Source of the DNA: Humibacter sp049446075
GTDB taxonomy: Bacteria; Actinomycetota; Actinomycetes; Actinomycetales; Microbacteriaceae
DNA: 64,000 nucleotides
Assembly: GCF_049446075.1 (NCBI RefSeq)
Contig: NZ_JBMSEB010000001.1
Location: 558,001 to 622,000 of the forward strand
Direction of reading: 5' to 3'
Shown here: positions 1 through 7,564 of the stretch, one piece after another
Layout of the letters: the number at the start of each line of letters is the position of its first letter
Position numbering within the stretch: the first letter of the stretch is position 1
The notes under the pieces: model-generated
Databases searched by the model: none
The model's input: only the letters and a program-made list of their open reading frames with translations
Told to the model about the DNA's origin: nothing
Position numbers and translations under genes: made by a program

Positions 1-1
1 A

Positions 2-109
2 CACGGGGTCGCACTGCACGAGTTGACCCCCGTCGACGCCTCCCTCGAAGAGGCATACCTCGAACTCACGCAAGACCAGGTCGAGTACCACTCGGAGGTG
101 ACCCGATGA
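2..109 (+). CDS. ABC transporter ATP-binding protein, C-terminal end only
   Basis: The first 35 codons of the window form an open frame ending in TGA at 107-109. They contain the typical tail of bacitracin/daunorubicin-type exporter ATPases (HELTPVDASLEEAYLELT). The stop overlaps the start of the permease gene in an ATGA arrangement, so the two are translationally coupled and should form one exporter of the ABC-2 type. The nucleotide-binding motifs lie outside the window, so the substrate cannot be inferred. Confidence 0.8.
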   Translation, partial: HGVALHELTPVDASLEEAYLELTQDQVEYHSEVTR

Positions 110-981
110 CCACGGCAACCGACACCCTGCGCCCGCGGGACTCCGCGCCCGCCTCGCTCGACGGCATCCGTCTCAGTTTCATCGGCCTTCTGCGGTCCGA
201 GTGGATCAAGCTGCGAAGCCTCCGCTCGACTGTCTGGTGCCTGGCCCTCGTTATCCTGCTCTCGGTCGGGTTCTCCGCGCTCATCGCCGGCGTGCGAACC
301 CTTCAGCACGCGTCCGCCATCTCGGCAGCGGACGCGGCACCCACGCTCGTTTCGGCCACCACCATCGGCGTCAACTTCACGCAGCTCGTCGCAGCAGTGC
401 TCGGCGTGCTCGTGATCAGCGGTGAGTACGGCACCGGGATGATCCGGTCGACCTTCACGGCGGCCCCCGGCCGACTCGGCGCCTACTTCGCCAAGCTCAT
501 CGTGCTCGCGGTCGTGGTCTTCGTGGTCGGAGTCGTCTCGCTCGGCATCTCCGGCATCGTCGCGACGGTCCTCTTCAACGCGCGCGGCTTGAACGCCGAC
601 CTTGCTTCATGGGACGTGATACTCCCCATCATCGGCGGCGCGGCGTACCTCGCCCTGGTGGCGATGCTCGCGTTCACCTTCGGTGCGATCATCCGCAGCT
701 CGGCCGGAGGCATCGCCGCGGCTCTCGGAACGCTGCTCGTGCTTCCGGTCGCGCTGCGGATCGTCGCCGGCCTCACGAGCGCCCAATGGGTGTCGAACGT
801 CGCGAGCTTCCTGCCGTCCGAGGCGGGCGGTCAGATCTATGCATACACACCGGCGCACCCGGCACCCGTGCCAAGCGGTGCGGTCGCGCTGGACGCACTC
901 CAGGGCGGGCTCGTGCTCGTCGCGTGGGTTGTCATCGGGCTCGTCGTCGGAGCCGTGCTGGTGAAGCGCCGAGACGTGTAA
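106..981 (+). CDS. ABC-2 type transporter permease
   Basis: Membrane subunit of an ABC exporter, 291 residues. A cytoplasmic N-terminus contains the basic stretch SEWIKLRSLRST (about 31-42), usual for ABC-2 permeases. About six hydrophobic segments follow (about 43-63, 82-106, 128-157, 171-195, 200-222, 265-286). The motif SGEYGTGMIRST after segment two is characteristic of this permease class. It overlaps the upstream ATPase gene by four bases and no third gene follows in the operon. Substrate unknown; drug or peptide efflux is common for this family but is not shown here. Confidence 0.85.
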   Translation: MTTATDTLRPRDSAPASLDGIRLSFIGLLRSEWIKLRSLRSTVWCLALVILLSVGFSALIAGVRTLQHASAISAADAAPTLVSATTIGVNFTQLVAAVLGVLVISGEYGTGMIRSTFTAAPGRLGAYFAKLIVLAVVVFVVGVVSLGISGIVATVLFNARGLNADLASWDVILPIIGGAAYLALVAMLAFTFGAIIRSSAGGIAAALGTLLVLPVALRIVAGLTSAQWVSNVASFLPSEAGGQIYAYTPAHPAPVPSGAVALDALQGGLVLVAWVVIGLVVGAVLVKRRDV

Positions 982-1107
982 CGACTGCAGGGACCGCCGG
1001 GTGCGACACCACCCGGCATCGGATGCCCGCGAGCGGCTGGAATCAGTCAGCTCGCGGGCATCCTGTCGTCGGCGGGGCACTCAGGTTCGACCAAGTCCTC
1101 ACCCAGG

Positions 1108-2391
1108 ATGCCCGGATTCGGCTCAGTAGACTCGACGGCGATGATCTTCTCCGCAGCGCTCCCCCTCGCGAACGACATCACCGACCCCACGTTCTGGACC
1201 CAGGTGCTCTCGACCCTCGTCATGGTCGGGTGGAAGTTGGTCGGAGTCGCCGTCATCATCGTGCTGGCGTTCCTGGCCGCGTGGGTGCTCCGCGTCGTCA
1301 TCCGCAAGGTCGTGCACCGCATCGTCTCGGGCGTCAAGAACAAGCAGAACGTCGAGGACACCCAAGCCCTCACGGCATCCCCCATCGCCGCGGTGCGCCT
1401 CGTTCAGCGCACCCGCACCCTGGGCACCGTGCTCAGCAATATCGTCAACGTCGTGATCGCGATCATCGCGATCATCCTGACCGTGAACTTCATCGACCAG
1501 ACGATCATCGGGTCTTTCGCCCTCCTCACCGCCGCCATAGGTGCAGGCCTCGGTTTCGGCGCGCAGAACATTGTGAAAGACGTGCTGAACGGCCTCTTCA
1601 TGGTGATCGAAGACCAGCTCGGTGTCGGCGATGTCGTCGACCTCGGGCCGGCAACGGGCATCGTCGAGGTGGTCGGCATCCGCGTCACTCAGATCCGCGA
1701 TGTGAACGGGACCTTGTGGTTCGTGCGCAACGGCGAGATCCTTCGGGTCGGCAACATGTCGCAGGGCTGGGCGCGCGTCATCACCGACCTCGCCGTGCCG
1801 TACGACAGCGACGTCGAGGCGATCGAGGAGCGCATGCTGCAGGTCGCCAACGAGCTCGCGACCGCACCTAGGTGGCGCACTCGCATCGTGGAGAAGCCCG
1901 AGCTCTGGGGCATCGAATCCGTCTCGGCAGATGCGATCGTGCTGCGCATCGTGATGAAGACGCGCACGACGGCGAAAGATGACGTCGCGCGCGAGCTGCG
2001 CAAGCGCCTGAAGTCCGCGCTCGACGACATGGGAGTGGCGCTCCCGTCGCTCTCGAGCGTCGTGCTGACCGGCTTCGACGGCGCAGCGAGCGTCACGGGC
2101 GCGCATCCGCCGCGCACGCGGCCCAATCCCGTCGTCACCACGCAGGAGGCGAAGCCCAAGCGGCGAGGCCGAGCCCGCGACACTGCGGCTGACGCCGCGA
2201 AGGGGAACGCACCCGCGCCCGCACCCGCGCGAGGGGCAGGCGGCCGTGCTTCCGCTGGATCGGAAACGGCCAGGCATCCGCTTGCCATCACCAAGCCGCA
2301 GCAGACTCCCGACTCCACCGCCGCACCGCGCAACCCGTCTCCCGGCGAGCACGGCCTGCAGAGCGACCATCACGACGAAGGGCAGCCGTGA
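1108..2391 (+). CDS. MscS family mechanosensitive ion channel
   Basis: Small-conductance mechanosensitive channel that releases solutes on osmotic downshift, 427 residues. Hydrophobic helices lie at about 39-66 and 106-130. The pore helix and its continuation (about 137-172) carry the MscS signature GAGLGFGAQN followed by KDVLNGLFM. The beta domain follows, and the last 95 residues or so are rich in Pro, Ala and Arg and look disordered. An ATG 11 codons downstream (1141, MIFSAALP) is an alternative start; neither has a good Shine-Dalgarno. The stop overlaps the GTG of the globin gene (GTGA), which suggests co-translation. Confidence 0.9.
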   Translation: MPGFGSVDSTAMIFSAALPLANDITDPTFWTQVLSTLVMVGWKLVGVAVIIVLAFLAAWVLRVVIRKVVHRIVSGVKNKQNVEDTQALTASPIAAVRLVQRTRTLGTVLSNIVNVVIAIIAIILTVNFIDQTIIGSFALLTAAIGAGLGFGAQNIVKDVLNGLFMVIEDQLGVGDVVDLGPATGIVEVVGIRVTQIRDVNGTLWFVRNGEILRVGNMSQGWARVITDLAVPYDSDVEAIEERMLQVANELATAPRWRTRIVEKPELWGIESVSADAIVLRIVMKTRTTAKDDVARELRKRLKSALDDMGVALPSLSSVVLTGFDGAASVTGAHPPRTRPNPVVTTQEAKPKRRGRARDTAADAAKGNAPAPAPARGAGGRASAGSETARHPLAITKPQQTPDSTAAPRNPSPGEHGLQSDHHDEGQP

Positions 2392-2879
2392 CGGACCCGA
2401 TGCTTCCAGCCTCGACGGGCGGTGCCGCGTCGCCGGGTGAATCCGCCGGCGCGCCTGCCGCACGACTCGTTCTGCGCTCCTCCCAGAACGGCGAGGCCGT
2501 CGCCGGCAACTTCTATGAGCAGGTCGGTGGCCATGAGACCTTCCAGCGCCTCGTGAGCACCTTCTACCGAGGTGTTGCCGACGACCCCGTTCTCCGGCCG
2601 ATGTATCCGGAGCAAGACCTCGGACCGGCGTCCGAACGGCTCCTGCTGTTCCTGGAGCAGTACTGGGGCGGTCCGACGACGTACAGCGCAGAGCGCGGGC
2701 ATCCGCGGCTGCGCATGCGACACGCGCCGTTCAAGGTCAACCCTCACGCTCGCGACCGCTGGCTGGCTCACATGCGAGCTGCTCTCGACGAGCTCGAGTT
2801 GCCGCCGCTGCAGGATGCCACGCTCTGGTCGTACCTGGAGCGCGCGGCACACGCGATGGTGAACACGTTCGACGACTGA
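2388..2879 (+). CDS. glbO: Group II truncated haemoglobin (trHbO)
   Basis: Haem-binding 2-on-2 globin of the O group, probably for oxygen or nitric oxide chemistry in the cytoplasm. The globin domain begins near residue 41 (NFYEQVGGHETFQRLV). Tyr60 fits the B10 position, His112 in RMRHAPF is the proximal F8 ligand, and Trp125 in ARDRWLAHM is the invariant G8 Trp. At 163 residues it is longer than the usual 125-135 because of about 38 extra N-terminal residues rich in Ala, Ser and Gly. GTG at 2388 overlaps the mscS stop; ATG at 2400 is an alternative. The haem ligands make the assignment secure, though the true N-terminus is uncertain. Confidence 0.9.
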   Translation: MTDPMLPASTGGAASPGESAGAPAARLVLRSSQNGEAVAGNFYEQVGGHETFQRLVSTFYRGVADDPVLRPMYPEQDLGPASERLLLFLEQYWGGPTTYSAERGHPRLRMRHAPFKVNPHARDRWLAHMRAALDELELPPLQDATLWSYLERAAHAMVNTFDD

Positions 2880-2920
2880 CTCCGGGCTTCCGATCGATCG
2901 ACGCCTTGTCGATCGTCAAC

Positions 2921-2936
2921 TTGGTCAATTGACCAA
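2921..2936. promoter_or_regulatory. 16-bp perfect palindrome, candidate operator
   Basis: TTGGTCAATTGACCAA is a perfect inverted repeat in a short AT-rich patch, 78 bases before the FAD dehydrogenase start. Half-sites of the form TTGGTC/GACCAA resemble operators of GntR-family (FadR subfamily) repressors. No such regulator is encoded nearby. The operator role is an inference. Confidence 0.5.
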
Positions 2937-3014
2937 CTTTTTACGGGAAGGCACTGACTCAGGGCCATCAGCGGGCGATACTGAGACGACGTGATCCGAT
3001 CGAAGGAGACCCGG

Positions 3015-4733
3015 ATGCCCGCATCACCCGCCGCCTCGTCCCCCGACTCCGACGCCGACAGCGGGGCATCACCACGGCTCGCGGCCGAGAGCGTCGACGC
3101 CATCGTCGTCGGCGGCGGCCTCGCCGGGCTTGTGACGGCGTCGGAGCTCCTCGAGCACGGCAAGCGCGTCGCCATCCTCGAGCAGGAGCCGCCGCAGAGC
3201 CTCGGTGGGCAGGCCTTCTGGTCGTTCGGCGGCCTCTTCCTCATCGACTCTCCCGAGCAGCGGCGCATGGGCATCCACGACTCGCTGGAGCTTGCGAGGC
3301 AGGACTGGTTCGGCACCGCAGGTTTCGACCGTGAAGAGGACGCTTGGCCTCGCAAGTGGGCGGAGGCCTACCTGGCGTTCGCGGCCGGAGAGAAGCGCGC
3401 CTGGCTGCGCTCGAAGGGTGTGAAGCTCTTCCCGATCGTCGGATGGGCCGAGCGGGGCAGCGGCACAGCCGGCGGACACGGCAACTCGGTGCCGCGCTTT
3501 CACATCACCTGGGGCACCGGCCCGGGGCTGTTGCAGCCGTTCGTCGAGCGCGTGCGGCGGGGTGAGGTGGAGGGGAACGCAGTGCTCCTGCATCGCCAGC
3601 GCGTCGACGGCCTGATCGTCGAGAACGGAGCGGTGGTTGGCGTGCGGGGCAGTGTTCTGGCCCATGACGACATGGAGCGTGGGGTGGCGAGCAACCGCGA
3701 GGTCGTCGGCGAGTTCGAAGTACGGGCGCCCGCCGTCGTCGTGACGTCAGGCGGGATCGGCGGCAATCACGACCTCGTGCGCAAGAACTGGCCGGAACGC
3801 CTCGGCACTCCCCCAGCCAACATGCTCGCCGGCGTCCCCGCTCACGTGGACGGCCGGATGATCCCGATCGCACAGGATGCCGGGGCGCGCGTCATCAACG
3901 CGGACCGCATGTGGCACTACACGGAGGGCATCCAGAACTGGAATCCCGTCTGGCAGAACCACGGCATCCGCATCCTTCCCGGGCCGTCCTCGCTGTGGTT
4001 CGACGCCGAGGGGAATCGGCTGCCCGCTCCCCTGTTCCCCGGCTTCGACACGCTCGGCACGCTCGAGCACATTCAGAAGACGGGGCACGACCACACCTGG
4101 TTCGTGCTCACGCAGAAGATCATCGAGAAGGAGTTCACCCTCTCCGGAAGCGAGCAGAACCCCGATCTCACCGGGCGCGACGTCCGCCTGCTCCTGCAAC
4201 GCGTACGGCCGGGGGCGACGGAGCCGGTTGAGGCGTTCAAAGAACACGGCGCGGACTTCGTGGTGGCATCCTCGCTACCGGAGCTCTTCGCAGGCATGCA
4301 CGCCATCAGCGACGTCCCGTTCGACGAGACGGCCATCGAACGCAGCGTGTTCGAACACGACCGAGAGCTCGACAACCGCTTCTCCAAGGATGCCCAACTC
4401 GCCGCCATCACCTCGGCTCGCCGATACCGCGGCGACAAACTCATCCGCGTAGCTGCCCCGCACAAGTTTCTCGACCCCAAGTCGGGACCCCTCATCGCGG
4501 TGAAACTGCACATCCTCACACGCAAGACGCTCGGCGGAATCGAGACGGATCTGCAGGGCAGAGCGCAGAACGCGCAGGGTACCGCCGTGCCCGGGCTGTA
4601 CGCCGCAGGCGAGGTCAGCGGGTTCGGGGGCGGAGGCGTGCACGGCTACCGCTCGCTGGAGGGCACATTCCTCGGCGGATGCCTGTTCTCCGGCAGACAG
4701 GCCGCCCGCGGCGTGCTTGCCGACCTGACCTGA
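3015..4733 (+). CDS. FAD-binding dehydrogenase, fumarate reductase/ketosteroid dehydrogenase superfamily
   Basis: Flavoprotein oxidoreductase of 572 residues. The N-terminal dinucleotide fold has VVGGGLAGLV (about 31-40) followed by an acidic strand end (AILEQE). The C-terminal FAD segment GLYAAGEVSGFGGGGVHGYR (from about 527) matches the FrdA/SdhA/KstD superfamily. Neither a covalent-flavin His motif nor a secretion signal is visible, so it is probably cytoplasmic with non-covalent FAD. The start is set by AAGGAG at 3003-3008, six bases before ATG 3015; a GTG eight codons upstream is in frame but lacks a ribosome site. Substrate unknown; a dehydrogenase acting on steroid-like or unsaturated acids is plausible. 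The palindrome at 2921-2936 may regulate it. Confidence 0.85.
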   Translation: MPASPAASSPDSDADSGASPRLAAESVDAIVVGGGLAGLVTASELLEHGKRVAILEQEPPQSLGGQAFWSFGGLFLIDSPEQRRMGIHDSLELARQDWFGTAGFDREEDAWPRKWAEAYLAFAAGEKRAWLRSKGVKLFPIVGWAERGSGTAGGHGNSVPRFHITWGTGPGLLQPFVERVRRGEVEGNAVLLHRQRVDGLIVENGAVVGVRGSVLAHDDMERGVASNREVVGEFEVRAPAVVVTSGGIGGNHDLVRKNWPERLGTPPANMLAGVPAHVDGRMIPIAQDAGARVINADRMWHYTEGIQNWNPVWQNHGIRILPGPSSLWFDAEGNRLPAPLFPGFDTLGTLEHIQKTGHDHTWFVLTQKIIEKEFTLSGSEQNPDLTGRDVRLLLQRVRPGATEPVEAFKEHGADFVVASSLPELFAGMHAISDVPFDETAIERSVFEHDRELDNRFSKDAQLAAITSARRYRGDKLIRVAAPHKFLDPKSGPLIAVKLHILTRKTLGGIETDLQGRAQNAQGTAVPGLYAAGEVSGFGGGGVHGYRSLEGTFLGGCLFSGRQAARGVLADLT

Positions 4734-4781
4734 ACGTCGGGCGCCGCGGGGCTATCGCTCCGCGGTACCGACTGCCTCGGA

Positions 4782-5471
4782 TCAGCCCCGGAGCGACCAG
4801 GCGGGACGCTTCACCAGAACGTGACCACGGCGGAGCGTGAGGCGGGTCCACGGCCCGGTCTCGTGCACCGACACCGGCTCGTCATGTTCGACGATGAAGC
4901 CGAGCGAGTGGGCAGCGAACCCGGCACCCGAGGCGACGTATTCCAGTTCGGGTATGGGCCTGCTCCACACCTCGCCGCGCACGCGTTGCACCAGTTGTTC
5001 TCCGGCCTCGTGCGGGATGGTCTCCGCCACCTCGGCGATTCCCTCGGCGGCCGACCGTTCCAGCACGCCGGCCGTCGTCTCTCCAACGCGGTGCCATCCT
5101 CCACGAGGGGGCGTGATTCCCGCCCACGTGACGGTGCTCACCTGGAGTGGAAGCCGGATGCCGATGGGCGCAGGCTCACCGTCGGGCTGCTGCGGGGCAT
5201 CCGCTGCTCTCGCGAGCCTGTCGAGCAGCGACCTGGTGGGAACGACCGCGTCGAACGTGACATCGCGATCGGTTGCGAATGTGCGCAGGCCGAGCACCGT
5301 GGGGATGCGGTCGAGCAGGCTGCGCGGGTACAGGATCGCGGTGTATGCCGCGAGTACACCTGAGCCCGCGACGAGGCGCACCGAGCCGTCTTCGACGCGT
5401 CCGGCGCGCGACAGATACACCTGGAGGTCGGAGACGGCGAGGGTGTCGACCAGGGAGAAGAACTCACTCAT
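4782..5471 (-). CDS. Conserved actinobacterial protein of unknown function
   Basis: Unrecognised soluble protein of 229 residues with no signal peptide or membrane segment. The start ATG (5469-5471) faces tesB across 88 bases, so the two genes are divergently transcribed. The composition is typical of real genes here: GC-rich third positions and balanced charged residues. I recognise no catalytic motif. Confidence 0.7.
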   Translation of the reverse strand: MSEFFSLVDTLAVSDLQVYLSRAGRVEDGSVRLVAGSGVLAAYTAILYPRSLLDRIPTVLGLRTFATDRDVTFDAVVPTRSLLDRLARAADAPQQPDGEPAPIGIRLPLQVSTVTWAGITPPRGGWHRVGETTAGVLERSAAEGIAEVAETIPHEAGEQLVQRVRGEVWSRPIPELEYVASGAGFAAHSLGFIVEHDEPVSVHETGPWTRLTLRRGHVLVKRPAWSLRG

Positions 5472-5559
5472 GTGCTGTCTAAACTAACGGAATACGGCCG
5501 CCGACACGGCCGCGCTGCACGTTCGCCGCGGCATCCCGTTCGATGACCCGAGAGGCACC

Positions 5560-6435
5560 ATGACGAACCCCCTCGACGGCCTGCTCGCCGCCCTCGACCT
5601 GACCGACACGGGCGCCCGCACCGACGAGGACATCTTCACGGGCGTCAGCCAGTGGATGCCGCATGGCCGCGTCTTCGGCGGACAGGTACTGGCGCAGTCC
5701 CTCGTGGCCGCCATGCGGACCACGCAAGAGGGTAGAGCCGTTCACTCGATGCACGGCTACTTCCTGCGGCCAGGCGATGTGAACCAGCCGATAACGTTCT
5801 CCGTCGACCGCATCCACGACGGACGCTCGTTCTCGGCCAGGCGCACGCAGGCGTATCAGAACGGACTGCCCATCCTGTCGATGATCGCCTCCTTCCAGGA
5901 ACCAGGCGAGGGCCTCGACCACCAGATCGACATGCCGTCCGACGTGCCGGGGCCCGAAGAGCTGAAGAGCGACACGGAGCATCTGACCGACTTCGATCAT
6001 CCTGTTGGACGGCACTGGCGCGACGAGCGCCCGTTCGACCTTCGGCACTTGCCGTCACCCGTGTACTTCAGCGTCGAAGGCGAGCACGTGGCGCACCAGG
6101 CCGTGTGGTTCAAGACCTTCGGCAAACTGCCGGATGACCCGGACCTGCACCGTGCGGCCCTCGCCTATGCAAGCGACTATTCGATCCTGGAGCCCGTCAT
6201 GAGACGTCACGGTGTGAGCTGGGCGACACCTGGGCTCAAGATCGCCAGTCTCGACCACGCCATGTGGTGGCACAGGTTCAGCAGGGTGGACGAGTGGCTG
6301 CTCTACGTTCAGGAGTCGCCGAGTGCCACCGGCGGGCGCGGTCTATCGCTCGCCCGCATCTATACCCAAGATGGGATGCTCGTGGCGAACGTCGCGCAGG
6401 AGGGCATGCTCCGGCTCCCCTCAGGCGCGGCCTGA
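5560..6435 (+). CDS. tesB: Acyl-CoA thioesterase II
   Basis: Hydrolyses medium- and long-chain acyl-CoA to free acid and CoA. The 291 residues form the expected double hotdog. The catalytic positions known from E. coli TesB are all visible: Asp206 in LAYASDYSIL, Ser230 in ASLDHAMWWHR (Thr in E. coli), and Gln280 in VAQEGMLR. The N-terminal hotdog carries FGGQVLAQSL (39-48). The length is normal for the family. It is followed after 33 bases by the Rieske gene on the same strand, and the two may share a transcript although no functional link is obvious. Confidence 0.93.
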   Translation: MTNPLDGLLAALDLTDTGARTDEDIFTGVSQWMPHGRVFGGQVLAQSLVAAMRTTQEGRAVHSMHGYFLRPGDVNQPITFSVDRIHDGRSFSARRTQAYQNGLPILSMIASFQEPGEGLDHQIDMPSDVPGPEELKSDTEHLTDFDHPVGRHWRDERPFDLRHLPSPVYFSVEGEHVAHQAVWFKTFGKLPDDPDLHRAALAYASDYSILEPVMRRHGVSWATPGLKIASLDHAMWWHRFSRVDEWLLYVQESPSATGGRGLSLARIYTQDGMLVANVAQEGMLRLPSGAA

Positions 6436-6468
6436 CTCCGGGTTACAAGAGGAACGTCAAGGAGACGG

Positions 6469-6918
6469 ATGTCCGCAACAGCAGAGAACGCACGGGCCGT
6501 CGTGCTCACCCGCCGGACCGCGCTGGCGACGGCCGTCGGAACCGTAGGAGCGTGCGCTCTGGCGGCGTGCACATCGACCGGTTCGCCCTCTGGCAGCGGC
6601 TCCGAGAACTCCTCGGGGAAGAACGCCGCCGAGGGCATACCGCTCAGCGACATTCCCGTAGGCGGCGCGATCTCCGCGACGTTCAAGGGCGGCCCCATCC
6701 TGCTGGCGCAGCCGAAAGCCGGCACCGTTCTGGCGTTCTCCGCCGTGTGCACGCACATGGGCTGTGTGGTCGCTCCGTCGGGCAAGCAGTTCGACTGCCC
6801 GTGTCACGGATCCGAGTTCAGCGCCAGCACGGGTGATGTGCTCAGAGGACCGGCTACCAAGCCGCTGCCGAAGCTTACCGCCACGGTGTCGGGCGACAAG
6901 GTGACCGTCACGTCTTGA
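6469..6918 (+). CDS. Rieske [2Fe-2S] protein, Tat-type lipoprotein
   Basis: Exported iron-sulfur electron-transfer protein of 149 residues. The N-terminus has a twin arginine (LTRRTALAT, 13-21), a hydrophobic stretch and a lipobox LAAC with Cys34 as the predicted lipidated residue. A Ser/Gly linker follows. Cluster ligands are Cys94 and His96 (CTH) and Cys110 and His113 (CPCH). Extra cysteines 99 and 112 match the disulfide of high-potential Rieske proteins. ATG follows AAGGAGACGG at the ribosome-site position. No cytochrome or oxygenase partner is adjacent, so the redox partner is unknown. Small stand-alone Rieske lipoproteins of this type occur widely in actinobacteria. Confidence 0.9.
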   Translation: MSATAENARAVVLTRRTALATAVGTVGACALAACTSTGSPSGSGSENSSGKNAAEGIPLSDIPVGGAISATFKGGPILLAQPKAGTVLAFSAVCTHMGCVVAPSGKQFDCPCHGSEFSASTGDVLRGPATKPLPKLTATVSGDKVTVTS

Positions 6919-6990
6919 GCGCTGGCACGCACGGCACTCGTTGCCGATCCTTGTGCAAGCAAGCTGGCCCCATGATGTGGCCGTCCCCGA

Positions 6991-7482
6991 TCAGCGGCGG
7001 TGGAACCTGATGGGCGGCTCCTCGTACGGGGACCAGGCCGCGCGTTCGCGCTCGTTGATGCGGCGAGGCCGGCCGGACTCGCGGTCCACGAGCACCAGCG
7101 TCGTGGCTGCACGTGCGTAGAGGACCGCGGGCTCGACGCCAGCAGGCGACCACACCTCGTAGCAGAGCTCCATGCTCGCTCCCCCCATCGCGGCCACCCA
7201 GAGTTGCACGTTCAGGGGCTGGCGCATGTACGGAATCGGCGCAAGGTATTCGATCTCTTGGCGCGCGATGAGGCTCAGGGTGTCGGCTCCCGGCCGGCTG
7301 TCGAGCACGGCCGTGGACGCCCCGACGGCTTCGCCTGCATCAACCTCGGCACCCTCGTCGTCCGGCGCCCAGAAGGCGATGATGCGCGCCTCTTCGAGCA
7401 GGCGAAGCATCTCGGCGTTGTTGACGTGCCCGTAGGCATCCAAGTCGCTCCAGCGCAGCCGGATCGGAACGCTCAGCCGCAT
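6991..7482 (-). CDS. Acyl-CoA thioesterase of the 4-hydroxybenzoyl-CoA thioesterase (hotdog) family
   Basis: Single-hotdog thioesterase of 163 residues. The diagnostic motif WSDLDAYGHVNNAEML (11-26) holds the catalytic Asp and the HVNN loop of the YbgC/4HBT group. The family's central sheet residues follow (REIEYLAPIPY-like region). It is convergent with the Rieske gene and lies upstream of ettA with 82 bases between. The acyl substrate cannot be told from sequence. Confidence 0.85.
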   Translation of the reverse strand: MRLSVPIRLRWSDLDAYGHVNNAEMLRLLEEARIIAFWAPDDEGAEVDAGEAVGASTAVLDSRPGADTLSLIARQEIEYLAPIPYMRQPLNVQLWVAAMGGASMELCYEVWSPAGVEPAVLYARAATTLVLVDRESGRPRRINERERAAWSPYEEPPIRFHRR

Positions 7483-7564
7483 TTGTCAGCCTCGCGCGTT
7501 CGGTTCGAACCTCGACCCGGCCGAATGGGCTGGGCACTGCGAGCAAGTTCGCATCGCGCTCACC

